From Nemertoderma westbladi (lineage: Eukaryota; Xenacoelomorpha; Nemertodermatida; Nemertodermatidae), in NCBI GenBank assembly GCA_032718475.1, contig JAUCBJ010005475.1, positions 1-44,519 of the forward strand: a stretch of DNA of 44,519 bases, read 5' to 3'. This document shows, in pieces, positions 12,195 to 22,320 of the stretch; the first letter of the stretch is position 1; every line of letters begins with the position of its first letter. The translations under genes and the position numbers were made by a program. A model generated the notes under the pieces. It was not told the origin of the DNA, did no database searches, and saw only the letters and a list, made by a program, of their open reading frames with translations.

Positions 12195-13302
12195 TGTTCG
12201 CGCTTTTAGACCTTTAGCAGTTTAACCTGCCAATTTTTGGTGTCTTCTTGTTTATAAATCAACTTTAGCCTAGACCAATTATTTAATGTACTGAAGTTAC
12301 ATCCGCCGAAGCCAGTATGTGCACAATCATTCACCCACAGTTAAGGGAGACTGGATTCGGGTGCTTTGAAGTTATTGCGGTGCAGACCTACTGTATTATT
12401 CGATTGATAGTTACTATATAATCTCTGACAAATATATTTACTTTCGGGGAAATATTAACAGTTCCTTTAGGACATGGCGCTTTAAGTATAAAAACAGAGT
12501 TATGACTTATACTAATCACAACTAGATGGCTAATGAGTTTCGTAAATAGCGCATTCTTTAGGAGATGCTTTATTATCAATCACACTACTTCACACGACTT
12601 CACACTACTTCACACTGATCTGCCAACCATCACTGAATTTGATCATATATAAGGAAGATCGCAACTGACACTTGTAGGGATTATGAAATAGCATTTAATT
12701 CACACAAAAACCACTATAATGTAAGTCGCAGTTGCTACCGGTAACCTGTTTCTCTAACCTTCAGTAATCAAGAAGATTGGGGGTTTTATGATTATTCATC
12801 GGTATTCTCCATTTATCAGCAATATACATCAACATATAACAACAATTAATAACAGAAGTAAAATAATGCGGTGAACAATCAGCATGTGTTACGTAAGTCA
12901 GTATGGATTGGTAGGGTCAGATAGTTGAGTGAGATAATAGATTTACGTTCTTGTAATCAAAGCCATCAGATGTTTAGGCCAAAGTCTGAAACTTCCAAAA
13001 TCAGAAGCACAGAAGATTTCCAAGCCGGTGCTCTGGCTCAGAAAGGTAAACAAAGACCGTAATGCATTGCGCTGTTTTCCATAGGCTCCTGTTCAACATA
13101 AAATGAAAATCGCTCTGATTGGCTGAGCAGAACAAAGAGGTTCCACGTCACAGGAAATCAGCTGACAGATTTCGTCATCTGAGCTACAATCTTTTAGAGT
13201 ATTATGCGCATTGCGGCAAAAATGACTTGTTATGTCCGCTAAAGCACCTACACTGTGCATTGCGGGGAAAAATGACTTGTTATGTCCTCAAAAGCTTTTA
13301 CA
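12195..13302 (-). repeat. LTR B (subfamily 2), 5' LTR of BEL copy 1
   Basis: This 1108-bp LTR begins TGTTCGCGC and ends CTTTTACA, so it has TG...CA ends. It is closest to the solo LTR at 32039-33144 and differs consistently from LTRs A and C/D. On the minus strand an AATAAA lies near 12575. Its right side is followed by CTTGT and a 63-bp segment (13303-13365) also found right of the solo LTR. That marks this side as former host flank rather than element sequence. Confidence 0.85.
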
Positions 13303-13365
13303 CTTGTCATGATGTGGTTGTGTCCAGTTTTGCCTTGTTCACTGCCATATTTAGCAGTCCTATCC
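13303..13365. repeat. 63-bp flank shared with the solo LTR locus
   Basis: This is almost identical to 33145-33207, starting CTTGT and ending AGCAGTCCTATCC. It is followed here by an AT dinucleotide-rich stretch (13366-13420) with TTAGGA repeated at the junction with BEL copy 2, and at the other locus by unrelated DNA. Confidence 0.8.
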
Positions 13366-13392
13366 TTATATATTAGGAATATATATATATAA

Positions 13393-13725
13393 TTAGGGAT
13401 ATATATTATTATATATTAGGAAGTCGGGTCCACCTAACCAGTCTGGAGTATCTATCAGTTCTTGAGGAGTTGCTCCTCTGGAAGCGATGTCAGCTGGATT
13501 AATCGTCCCAAGACAATGTCTCCATTGATCTACATTAGAGTTAATATCGTCATTATCTGAGGAGTATGGTGTTCCCTCAGTTGTGGTTGTCTCTCCCTCA
13601 CTGATGTCTTCTTCCCATTCACTCGCCTGATGGACCTGATCTTTGGGTAGCCTTTCCATGAGTGTCCTACGGGAAGGTCCAGTGAGGTACCAACCTACTC
13701 TTGTTCTTCCCGCATAGGTTTGCAA
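13393..13725 (-). pseudogene. BEL pol remnant of copy 2: linker fused to RNase H, RT deleted
   Basis: The frame contains the acidic linker (SEWEEDISEGE, then GTPYSSDNDDIN) and jumps directly to DQWRHCLGTINPADIASRG, the end of RNase H. The whole RT and the first RNase H blocks are missing. It stops at the AT-rich junction after PDWLGGPDFL, so everything downstream is truncated. The residues match copy 1 closely on both sides of the deletion. Confidence 0.85.
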
Positions 13726-13751
13726 TGGTTGCGGTCGAGCAGGCCGTTTCT

Positions 13752-14561
13752 CTAATGTCTCAAGCGCCTCATGCGCATTTTGGCCGATGAGTATCTGTAC
13801 CCCTGGACTGGGTAGTCGGTGTTGAATCTAGGTATCTCATGCTGCTGGGTGAAATCGTCTTCATCCCAGTTATAAGGTTCCACTTGGCTGGTAGCGAAGT
13901 TCTTTATCGCCACCATTTTTACTGACCTTATACTGTGTTCTCCTAGTTCATCCTGGGGGGTGGACAACGCGCCTACATAGTAGTCTGTAGCTACTGTAGA
14001 TTTCCAAACCTGCATAATTCCTGAAAGGTTCAACTTAGTTCGGAACTTGGGTTGTCCAACAAAGATGTCTTCGGCTAGTTCTTTGTCGATGAATGTTCCT
14101 GTGCTGCCGGAGTCAAGGAGGGCGTTCACTATATAGCTCCTTTTTAACCCGTGGACTCTCAACTGCACTACGGGAAATTCTCGGATCCCTACGTTGGAAG
14201 TTGGCGCTTTCCAAGATGGTTGTCGGTCAGGAATAGTTAGGGGGAGCTCACTATCGGTTTCAGTCTCATACGTAAGCGCTCGATACACTGCGGTGTTTAT
14301 TAGATAACAGGATTCGTTTTCGTCGGAGAATTCATCCGTGTAGAATCCTTCCATCTCAGAACTTTGGTCAGTGTCGTTCACATCACTGAATTGGACATGT
14401 AGTTCGGGCTCACTTACCTGACTCAGGATGTTTCTTTCGAATTCGGTGTGCAGCAAGATATGATGTTTCGCGCCGCACTTAGCACACCTCGCATCGGAGT
14501 AACAGGTTCGCCGTTGGTGTCCTCGTCTGAAACAATTATAACACAACCGCTTATCCCACAT
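13752..14561 (-). pseudogene. BEL zinc knuckles and aspartic protease (copy 2)
   Basis: This 269-residue frame opens in the nucleocapsid-like part with CYNCFRRGHQRRTC and a second knuckle-like CAKCGAKHHILLH. An acidic spacer follows, then a retropepsin-type domain with the active-site motif LLDSGSTGTFI near residue 150. This arrangement is standard for BEL/Pao polyproteins, where the protease lies between Gag knuckles and RT. The frame itself looks intact, but it is cut off from any RT. The same domain is deleted from copy 1. Confidence 0.85.
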
Positions 14562-14603
14562 GACATCACGTCTATCCTTAAGGGATTTCTTCAGGAATTC
14601 ATC

Positions 14604-16891
14604 TCACCCACTCAAGCGATGTGGCCCGTCGCACAATACACATTTGGGCTTGATGTTACTTACTTTACCCTGTGTGGTGTTGTGCGCACTTGTTCTTTCC
14701 TCGGGATTTCTTCCATGAATTCTCTTAGGAGACGTGGGAGGAGTTTTTGTTGTCTGTTCTCTCCTGTCACTGGTTCGAGACTTAAATTTACTTATGTCCT
14801 TTGGTGTTTTGTTGACATAATAAGATCTTTCGGTGTCTTTCCCGCTGTTCTCCTCGTGGGAGGTTTGGCTTTCGCCATCGTCTGTATAACACACTGGTAT
14901 TACCTTTCTCCTAGAAACGGGTTTTTCACTTACCTCACTTTCTGGAGTCTTCTCTCGAGACTGTTTTAGGAGTTGTAATCTTACCTCTCTGTTTAAGAAT
15001 GACAGAAGGTCCGTCATGGTTGGATCTCTATGTTGTTGGTCCATCAAATATAGAACTCTTTGGTCCCAGCGAGTACCTACTCCACCCTTCTGGCAAAGTT
15101 GATGCTAAGGCTCCTACAACCATAGAATTCTGGTATTCATGAGACTTACCTAACCAATCTAGTTGTCTACAGATCTCCTGAATCTCGTCGGAAAACTCTA
15201 TAATCCCGCTGCTAAGAAACTTTCGGGGCGCCATTAATTTCGCATACAAATACCTAGCTATGTTAGTCCTATTACCATACCTGATGTTTAGTGTATCCCA
15301 AACTTGTCTTAATCCATCTGGATGTCCAATAAACCTTAACGCCATTAACTTGGGAGGTCCTTCCAAGCACTCGATGAGGAATCTAAGTTTCTCTCCGTTA
15401 GATAGTACAGAGTTCTGTATGTTATCTTTATAATATTCATTAAAAGGTAACCATTTCATCTCATCTCCATTGAACTTGACGATCTCTCCCACCTTTACCG
15501 CTTGACGGGCTTCGGTTCTAGCCATTTGACGCGTAAAACTTTCTTGGGCCATCATATTATTTAATATCGAGTTATCGGTATATAAATTTCTCGGATTAGG
15601 ATCAGGTCTATATGGAATATCATAATCAACAGGTTTATAATTACCCTTAATAGGGTTCACTATAGGAGTTTCTACTTCACTAGCAGTATAGATGCGTGTA
15701 GGCTACACACCTTGCGCATGAAATACTTCAGACCTAACAGTTTGACACATTGTTACAGGGGGTGGTGGTACACCCAATTATATATTTACTAAGTTATCGC
15801 ATTCTAACGCGATACTCTGCTGCACTTCTTGCAACGCTAACCTACCCTCTCTTACTGCTCCCTTTAACTGCTGAACAGTCCCTTCCAACTCCCGGACCTG
15901 CTGGGAGGAACATTTACAATGTTCCCTCAGCTGCCCGTGCAGGAGACCCATCTCCCGCCGTACCTCATCCACCAACTCTACCGCCGAAGCGGGAGCCGCC
16001 AACATAGTAGTGGGCAGACGAGGGACGACGGGCGATAAATCGTTAATGTCTCGCTCGGCGTCCAGGACGGGGATTGACTCAGGGGCTGTTTTACTGGGCA
16101 TAGTTAGTTTAGTACTGTGCAAAGGGGATTTAGAGTTAGGATCTGGAAGTACAGGTGTCTCTATCACAGAGGGGGTGACTTCGAAAACAGGCCGAATTAT
16201 TTCAGGATCATCCACTATAGTAGGGAGTCTGTCTACTCCAATAATATGGTCTGTGGATTCAGGATTACCTAAGTCTACACTAGCCAGTTGCCCTCTCAAC
16301 GCAGGAGGTAACGTCCACTTGAACGTCCGTCTACGTCCGCTTGGACGAGATTTATTACCTCTACCTTCGGGATCTCTTATATCACCTTCATCGGAGGAGG
16401 TAAATCCCTATCTTCTGGTTTGTTTCTTCAAGTAATCTTGTTTCGCCTGAAGGTTTTCCAGCTCTAGTTGGGTAGTCGCTTCAGACGCCTTCCATTCTGC
16501 TTCAGCCACTGCCGCTTTCCTTTCAGATTCTGCCGCGGCCGCTGACCTTCGGTCTTCTATTTGCCGTTTCTTTAATTGTTCCTCTTGTTCCATTGCCATG
16601 AGGACCTTAATAGGCCTACGGTGCTGTACTAGCCTAGGGTCTGACACTACTACTGTAGGGATGACCTTTCTTACAGTAGGAGGGAGGGGACTTGGACTTT
16701 GGTCTGGGATGTTCTATACTTTGATCTTGGTCACAGATCCTTTCAAGACACTGTCCAAGTCCAAGACTCATTATAACACCTTCCAAAAGACTATCTGACA
16801 GTGCCCGTTTTGTGTCAGACATGTTTGATTGTAGAGTTGAATGCCTACTACTATAACGACAGTTAAGCAAGTCTAGTAATTCAGTATCCAC
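14604..16891 (-). pseudogene. BEL Gag of copy 2, several frameshifts
   Basis: Pieces run from 16891 to 14604. First is an N-terminal start like copy 1 (16820-16634), then a Glu/Lys/Ala-rich helix (16647-16408). Next comes a Pro-rich stretch followed by a likely coiled coil (16299-15778). The central Gag domain (15660-15028) contains VKFNGDEMKWLPFNEYYKD and resembles the retrotransposon Gag family found in BEL/Pao elements. A basic linker with the first Cys/His cluster (15047-14604) completes it. Most pieces share one frame, with a shift near 15040. It is the more complete Gag of the two copies, but stops and shifts make it non-functional. Confidence 0.8.
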
Positions 16892-18738
16892 TGAAAGCCT
16901 AGTAATTAATTACCGATACTGTTACTCAGTGTAACGTGATATATATATAATATATTAGAATACCGGTATACACTTATAGTATATATAAGTATTATTACAG
17001 ACTAGGGTTTGTCACAGAATACCGGTATATAATTTCAGCATAAATATATATAAATATATAATAAGCCTACCGTGAATACCGGTATACAGCTTACACTTAT
17101 AGTATATATAAGTATGATTATAGACTAGAATTAATTACAGAATACCGGTATATAATTTCAGCATAAATTTATAGAAATAAATAGAATAAGCCTATCGTAA
17201 ATACCGGTATGTCAATTATTTTATAACTGGATTTCTGAATTTTAGGGTTACTTTTCTTTACTTATTTCTGTTATTAAGCAGTAGTCCAACTGATATTAAG
17301 ACCTAATTGATGGATAACAGGCCTACTATTTTATAAATCGGTTTGAGTTGATTTATAATATATATATACCTATATATACCTATATATATATATATAATAA
17401 TATATATATATATATGTTATTATTTCTGGTAAGGAGTCACTACACAGAAGCTGTACGCTCTCAGTGGAGTACTACTCATTGGACACTAAAACAAATAATT
17501 CTAATTTGCTAAGTTACTTATTACTACAAATTACGTACAATTACGGGATGAGATTACAATCTCTAAATAAACACAAAAATTACACGTACAAATTTTAGGG
17601 TAATTTTACAGGAAATCTACAAACCAGCCTAACAAGGGTTAGAATTTCTGGTTATCACAAATGGACAGGAAACTTCGGTATTTGAAAATAATAAAGCAGT
17701 AGTAAATATATTGCGTTGTCTAGATAAGAAAATACCACCGTCTGACGACTTATAGTCTCTAGCTTTACAGCTCTATAAGTACTACGTTATGTACCCGGAA
17801 TGTCCCTACCTAGAAGTTAATTACCGCAGCCAACCATAGCTAACGTGCCTATTAACCACTTTACAACACAAATATACTGCCTACACACTAATTACCTTCG
17901 GAAAGCACTGTACACTAAACCCTATATTTTAGGTACAAGTACTAATACAACAAATAACCAGCAGTTAAAAATACTTGTACAGCTAAAAGAACCACGGTAT
18001 CTGCTGGAGTGACTAGAGCATAAAATCACCAGTCTTTACCTACGCCAAACAGCCCTGATGTAGTACCGGGGTTAATTTAACTATAACGGTATGTATAACA
18101 AGCACAATTACTGTAGGAATGAACTTGGGGTGGTATATGTTGCGAATAATCGCATAAACTCTGAATAATAAATATTACGCTACCCGTACAGACTACACAA
18201 ACAAAATACAGACCAAATGCTGGCAGACTACTATCAAGCCTAAATAAACTACAGTATATGCAGACTCCGAAATGGTTAGTTAGTATGCGTTCTAACCGAG
18301 TAGTACGACTTATTCCTTCGGAGGGGATTTACCTTACAACACTGGATGCCCCCACCTTCCTAACTAGCACTTTATCGGACAGACACTTTACACACACTGC
18401 AATCTCTTCAGACCTAACAACAGCCAGACAACAATCCAGCCTACAAATTATTTATACAATCTGAGCAGGCTTACACGCCTTCTGCAGTTCTGCTCAATAT
18501 TACACTTACAGATAAATAAAACTGACAGAGATAAGTAAACCATACAAAGGAATAAGGGATGATCATCCCTAATCCCCTAACAGCCTACAATATACAATAT
18601 ATCACAATCGAACTAATACTGGTACCCGCGAGTACCGGTTCCGGTGCGGTGGTTAGGTAGTTAGGCCTATATGTTACCGTCCAACCAGTACATTCGAATT
18701 TATTTGCCTACATGCAATCAAGAGTTTAAAACTATTAA
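16892..18738 (-). other. Leader region of BEL copy 2, with an internal tandem duplication
   Basis: It is homologous to 10401-12194 and contains no supported gene. It also has a roughly 125-bp tandem duplication, about 16966-17084 and 17085-17210. Both halves contain CACTTATAGTATATATAAGTA and an ACAGAATACCGGTATATAAT core. A TA-rich run lies at 17355-17415. Copy 1 has only one version of the duplicated segment. Confidence 0.65.
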
Positions 18739-19341
18739 TGTTCGCGCTTTTAGACCTTTAGCAGTTTAACCTGCCAATTTTAGGTGTCTTTTTGTATATC
18801 AATTATTTAATGTACTGAAGGTACATCAGCCGAAGCCAGCCTGTGCGCGACCATTCACCCACAGTTAAGGGAGACTGGATTCGGATGCTTTGATAGTGAT
18901 TGCAGTGTAGACCTACTGTATTATTCGATTGATCATTAATATATAATCTCTGACAATATATTTACTTTCGGGGAAATATTAAAAGTTCCTTTAGGACGTG
19001 GCGCTTTAAGTATAAAACAGAGTTATGACTTATACTAATCACAACTGGATGGCTACTGAGTTTCGTAAAAAGCGCATTCTTTAGGAGATGCTTTATTAAC
19101 CTTCACACTACTTCACACGACTTCACACTAGTTCACACTACTGCGCACTGATCTGCCGACCATCACTGAATTTGATCAAATATAAGGAGGATCGCAACTG
19201 ACACATCTAGGGATTATGAAATAGCATTCAATTCACACAAAAACCACTATAATGTAAGTCGCAGTTGCTACCAGTAAACCTGTTCCTCTAACCTTTAGTA
19301 ATCAAAGAGATTGAGGGTTTTATGATAATTCATCGGTATTC
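18739..19341 (-). repeat. LTR C/D (subfamily 1), left half
   Basis: It starts TGTTCGCGC and runs to GGTATTC, where the RTE-like copy interrupts it. Together with 21355-21953 it makes an LTR of about 1200 bp. The last 498 bases are repeated to the right of the insertion. This is the 5' LTR side of minus-strand BEL copy 2. Confidence 0.85.
18844..19341 (+). repeat. 498-bp direct duplication flanking the RTE insertion, left copy
   Basis: By eye it differs from 20857-21354 at a single base (ATTAAT against GTTAAT near 18935). Both copies share private variants absent from the other LTRs: GATCAAATATAAGG, CACATCTAGGG, TACCAGTAAAC and GATAATTCATC. The duplication therefore arose from this one LTR, not from two different LTR insertions. 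Confidence 0.85.
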
Positions 19342-20856
19342 AAAAGGTTTCAGGTCTTTAAAATACCTGAGTGTTTAAAGCTCATCTATCCCATCATAGT
19401 AGACATGTACCGAACAACAAGAGTCCCACAAGAAATGAAAACAAATAAGTTGGTGCCAGTTCCCAAGAAGGGCAACCTAACACTCTATGGTTCTTTTCGG
19501 GGAATCTCATTGATCTCGATTGCTGCAAAGCTATACAATAGGATTCTATTAAATCGCATCAGGGATCCCATTGAGAGACTGCTCCGTGGAAATCAGAATG
19601 GGTTCCGTAAAGGTCGTGGGACCATGGAGCCCATTTTGGCACTTAGAAGGATAATTGAAGAATTATCAAAAAAGAAAGACAGGCATCTGGCTGTTATCTT
19701 TGTTGACTTCTTCAAGGCCTTTGATTCAGTCTCTCGTTCACGTATGTTCAGCATACTTTCATTATATGGGATTCCTGATGAAATTATTGCAGCAATCAGA
19801 TCAGTATACGATGGTTCGACAACATTTGTGTCTACTGTTGACGGTGACACAGAACCATTTGAAGTGTTATGGGGCGTCCTCCAAGGAGACACACTTGCAC
19901 CATTCTTGTTCATTATTGTGGTTGACTATGTTCTACGCATGTCCTTAGATCATCATAATGATGATGGGGTGATGATAACTCCACCTACTGGCTCCAGAAG
20001 TCGAGGAAATCCTGCCAAGTACCTAACTGATCTAGACTTTGCTGATGACTTAGGAGTACTCTCAGAATCATTAGAGGGAGCCCAACGGCTCCTCAGCTCA
20101 TTAGAACATGCTGCTTCTAGTGTTGGTCTTTTTATTAACTCCAGAAAGACCAAAATTCTGACCGTTAACTTTGAAAGTCCTCAGCAAGTCTCTGATCGGA
20201 TGAGCATAAGCTCAAAGGATGGTATGCTTGAGCATGTGGACGACTTCTGTTACCTGGGATCATGGATCCGGAAGTCAGGTGAGGACCTTCGAATACGTAA
20301 GGGAAAGGCATGGGCAGCCTTGAATAGGCTTTCCAGGATTTGGAAGTCACCGAGAATTAATCGGAAACTTAAGGTCCGATTATTTAGAGCAGCAGTAGTT
20401 CCAGTACTCCTCTATGGGAGTCCATGCTGGGCTCTAACTGCTGAGGACACCAAATCTCTGGATGGCACATTCACAAGAATGCTACGCCGGGTTCATTGTG
20501 TCAAGTACAATGCACACATCTCCAACCAGACACTATATAACATTGGAGGTGTCTCATTGGTTCCCCCAAGCTTGACACTAGAACAAAACCGCCTCCGCTT
20601 TGCAGGACATTGCTTTCGCCGTGAGGACCAGCCAGTGCATAATCTTGTACTTTGGCAGCCTCATGGAGTGAAAAAGCATGGTGGACAGCCCATGACTTTC
20701 TTGAGACGCATCTTAAAGGACACTGGCCTTAAAGATGCGGATGATCTAGCAAATGTCATGGGTGATAGGGAGTTGTGGCGGTGCAATTTTGTTGACAAGC
20801 CGGCACAGCATTCTTAAAAATGCAGCTGCAATGCAGCATGCCGATCCTAGTAGTAG
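19342..20856 (+). mobile_element. RTE-like non-LTR retrotransposon copy 2, 5'-truncated, inserted in an LTR
   Basis: This copy starts after about ten filler bases inside the RT region and ends in AGCATGCCGATCC plus a (TAG)n tail. It interrupts LTR C/D and is bordered by the 498-bp direct duplication. Compared with copy 1 it has none of the frame-breaking changes. Its near identity to copy 1 and its clean frame indicate recent insertion. Confidence 0.9.
19405..20817 (+). CDS. Reverse transcriptase, 5'-truncated RTE-like ORF, frame intact
   Basis: The 470-residue frame opens at MYRTTRVPQEMKTNK, which is internal to the full ORF (compare copy 1, about position 1050). It is therefore a truncated RT rather than a native start. 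Visible RT blocks include PVPKKGNLT, the GISLIS fingers motif, VDFFKAFDSVSR with a catalytic Asp, the LQGDTLAPFLF block and DFADDLGVL with the catalytic Asp pair. The C-terminal part contains WKSPRINRKLKVRLFRAAVVP and a conserved LINE tail region, then a stop at 20815-20817. The endonuclease domain is absent. It could be translated only from an upstream promoter, perhaps of the LTR or host, and is most likely a dead-on-arrival copy. Confidence 0.85.
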   Translation: MYRTTRVPQEMKTNKLVPVPKKGNLTLYGSFRGISLISIAAKLYNRILLNRIRDPIERLLRGNQNGFRKGRGTMEPILALRRIIEELSKKKDRHLAVIFVDFFKAFDSVSRSRMFSILSLYGIPDEIIAAIRSVYDGSTTFVSTVDGDTEPFEVLWGVLQGDTLAPFLFIIVVDYVLRMSLDHHNDDGVMITPPTGSRSRGNPAKYLTDLDFADDLGVLSESLEGAQRLLSSLEHAASSVGLFINSRKTKILTVNFESPQQVSDRMSISSKDGMLEHVDDFCYLGSWIRKSGEDLRIRKGKAWAALNRLSRIWKSPRINRKLKVRLFRAAVVPVLLYGSPCWALTAEDTKSLDGTFTRMLRRVHCVKYNAHISNQTLYNIGGVSLVPPSLTLEQNRLRFAGHCFRREDQPVHNLVLWQPHGVKKHGGQPMTFLRRILKDTGLKDADDLANVMGDRELWRCNFVDKPAQHS

Positions 20857-21953
20857 TGCGCGACCATTCACCCACAGTTAAGGGAGACTGGATTCGGATG
20901 CTTTGATAGTGATTGCAGTGTAGACCTACTGTATTATTCGATTGATCGTTAATATATAATCTCTGACAATATATTTACTTTCGGGGAAATATTAAAAGTT
21001 CCTTTAGGACGTGGCGCTTTAAGTATAAAACAGAGTTATGACTTATACTAATCACAACTGGATGGCTACTGAGTTTCGTAAAAAGCGCATTCTTTAGGAG
21101 ATGCTTTATTAACCTTCACACTACTTCACACGACTTCACACTAGTTCACACTACTGCGCACTGATCTGCCGACCATCACTGAATTTGATCAAATATAAGG
21201 AGGATCGCAACTGACACATCTAGGGATTATGAAATAGCATTCAATTCACACAAAAACCACTATAATGTAAGTCGCAGTTGCTACCAGTAAACCTGTTCCT
21301 CTAACCTTTAGTAATCAAAGAGATTGAGGGTTTTATGATAATTCATCGGTATTCTCCAAATATATCAGAAATATATACCAACATAACACTAACACCAATT
21401 AATAACAGAATCAAATAATGCGGTGAACAGTCAGTATGTGTAGTTGAATCGCGTTGCGTAGTGCCGCGGTGTGGCGATTCAGATATGAAGTATGATTCAG
21501 CAATGATTCAGTAGTTGAATTGTTAATAGTTTTACGTTCTTTTAATCAAAGCCATCTGATGTTTCTGATGTTTAGGTCAAAGTCTGAAACTTCCACAAAA
21601 GTACAGAAGAATCCTAAGCCGGTGTTCTGGGCTTAGAAAAGATACACACTGACTGAATTGCGTGGGTTTCTGTAGGCACTGTCCAACACAAAAAGAAAAT
21701 CGCTCTGATTGGCTGAGCCGAACAAAGAACAAAGAGAGATTCAGGTTCCGCGTTGGCAGTAAATCGGCTGACAGATTGCGTCATCTGAGTCATCTTTTAG
21801 AGTATTAAGCGAATTGCGGCAGAATGGCTAGTTATGTCCTCTAAAGCACGCATACAGACATAACGGGTAAAAATGGCTTGTTATGTCCGCTAAAAGCACC
21901 TACACGGTACATTGTGGAGAAAATGACTGGTTATATCCGCAAAAGCTTTTACA
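20857..21953 (-). repeat. LTR C/D, duplicated segment plus right end
   Basis: The first 498 bases (20857-21354) repeat the left half, and 21355-21953 completes the LTR, ending AAGCTTTTACA. It is closest in sequence to LTR A (2490-3386), sharing an insertion with GTGCCGCGGTGTGGCGATTC that LTR B and the solo LTR lack. The flank after 21953 is GGTCTCGC. Confidence 0.85.
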
Positions 21954-21985
21954 GGTCTCGCTACGCGGACCTCAAAAATGTATGT

Positions 21986-22320
21986 TTATTGGCAATTAAT
22001 TATATTTAAAATATCATGTACTAACCTTACGACCGGAAAGGCCCGAGCCATTCTAGATCCATTCTCTCTCCCCCTCCACGCTGACTCAACTGTTTCCCTC
22101 CTGACATCCCCCACCGCTTCCATCACCCTTGATCTCTCCCACGCCATCCTATCCTCCCTCATCCTTCTTTCTAGCGCCATCCTCACCCTCCTCTGTTTAA
22201 TCTCCAACCACTCCCTCTCTTATCTCCTCCTGCTCCAAACCTCCCTCTCCCCAGGCCTAATCTCCTCGGAATCCCCATCCTCCCTATGACCTCTCTCCGC
22301 CTCTATCACCATTTCTTTCT
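21986..22320 (-). pseudogene. Charged helical protein C-terminus, possible transposon or retroposed remnant
   Basis: On the minus strand a purine-rich stretch encodes a run dominated by Glu and Arg (for example EWLEIKQRRVRMALERR). One in-frame TAA lies near 22224, and the frame ends NIINCQ at 21986. The stop overlaps a CCAATAAAC sequence that could serve as a poly(A) signal. Long Arg/Glu helices like this occur near the C-termini of Myb/SANT-like DNA-binding and transposon-derived proteins, but also arise from simple purine-rich DNA. Identity is unknown. Confidence 0.3.
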
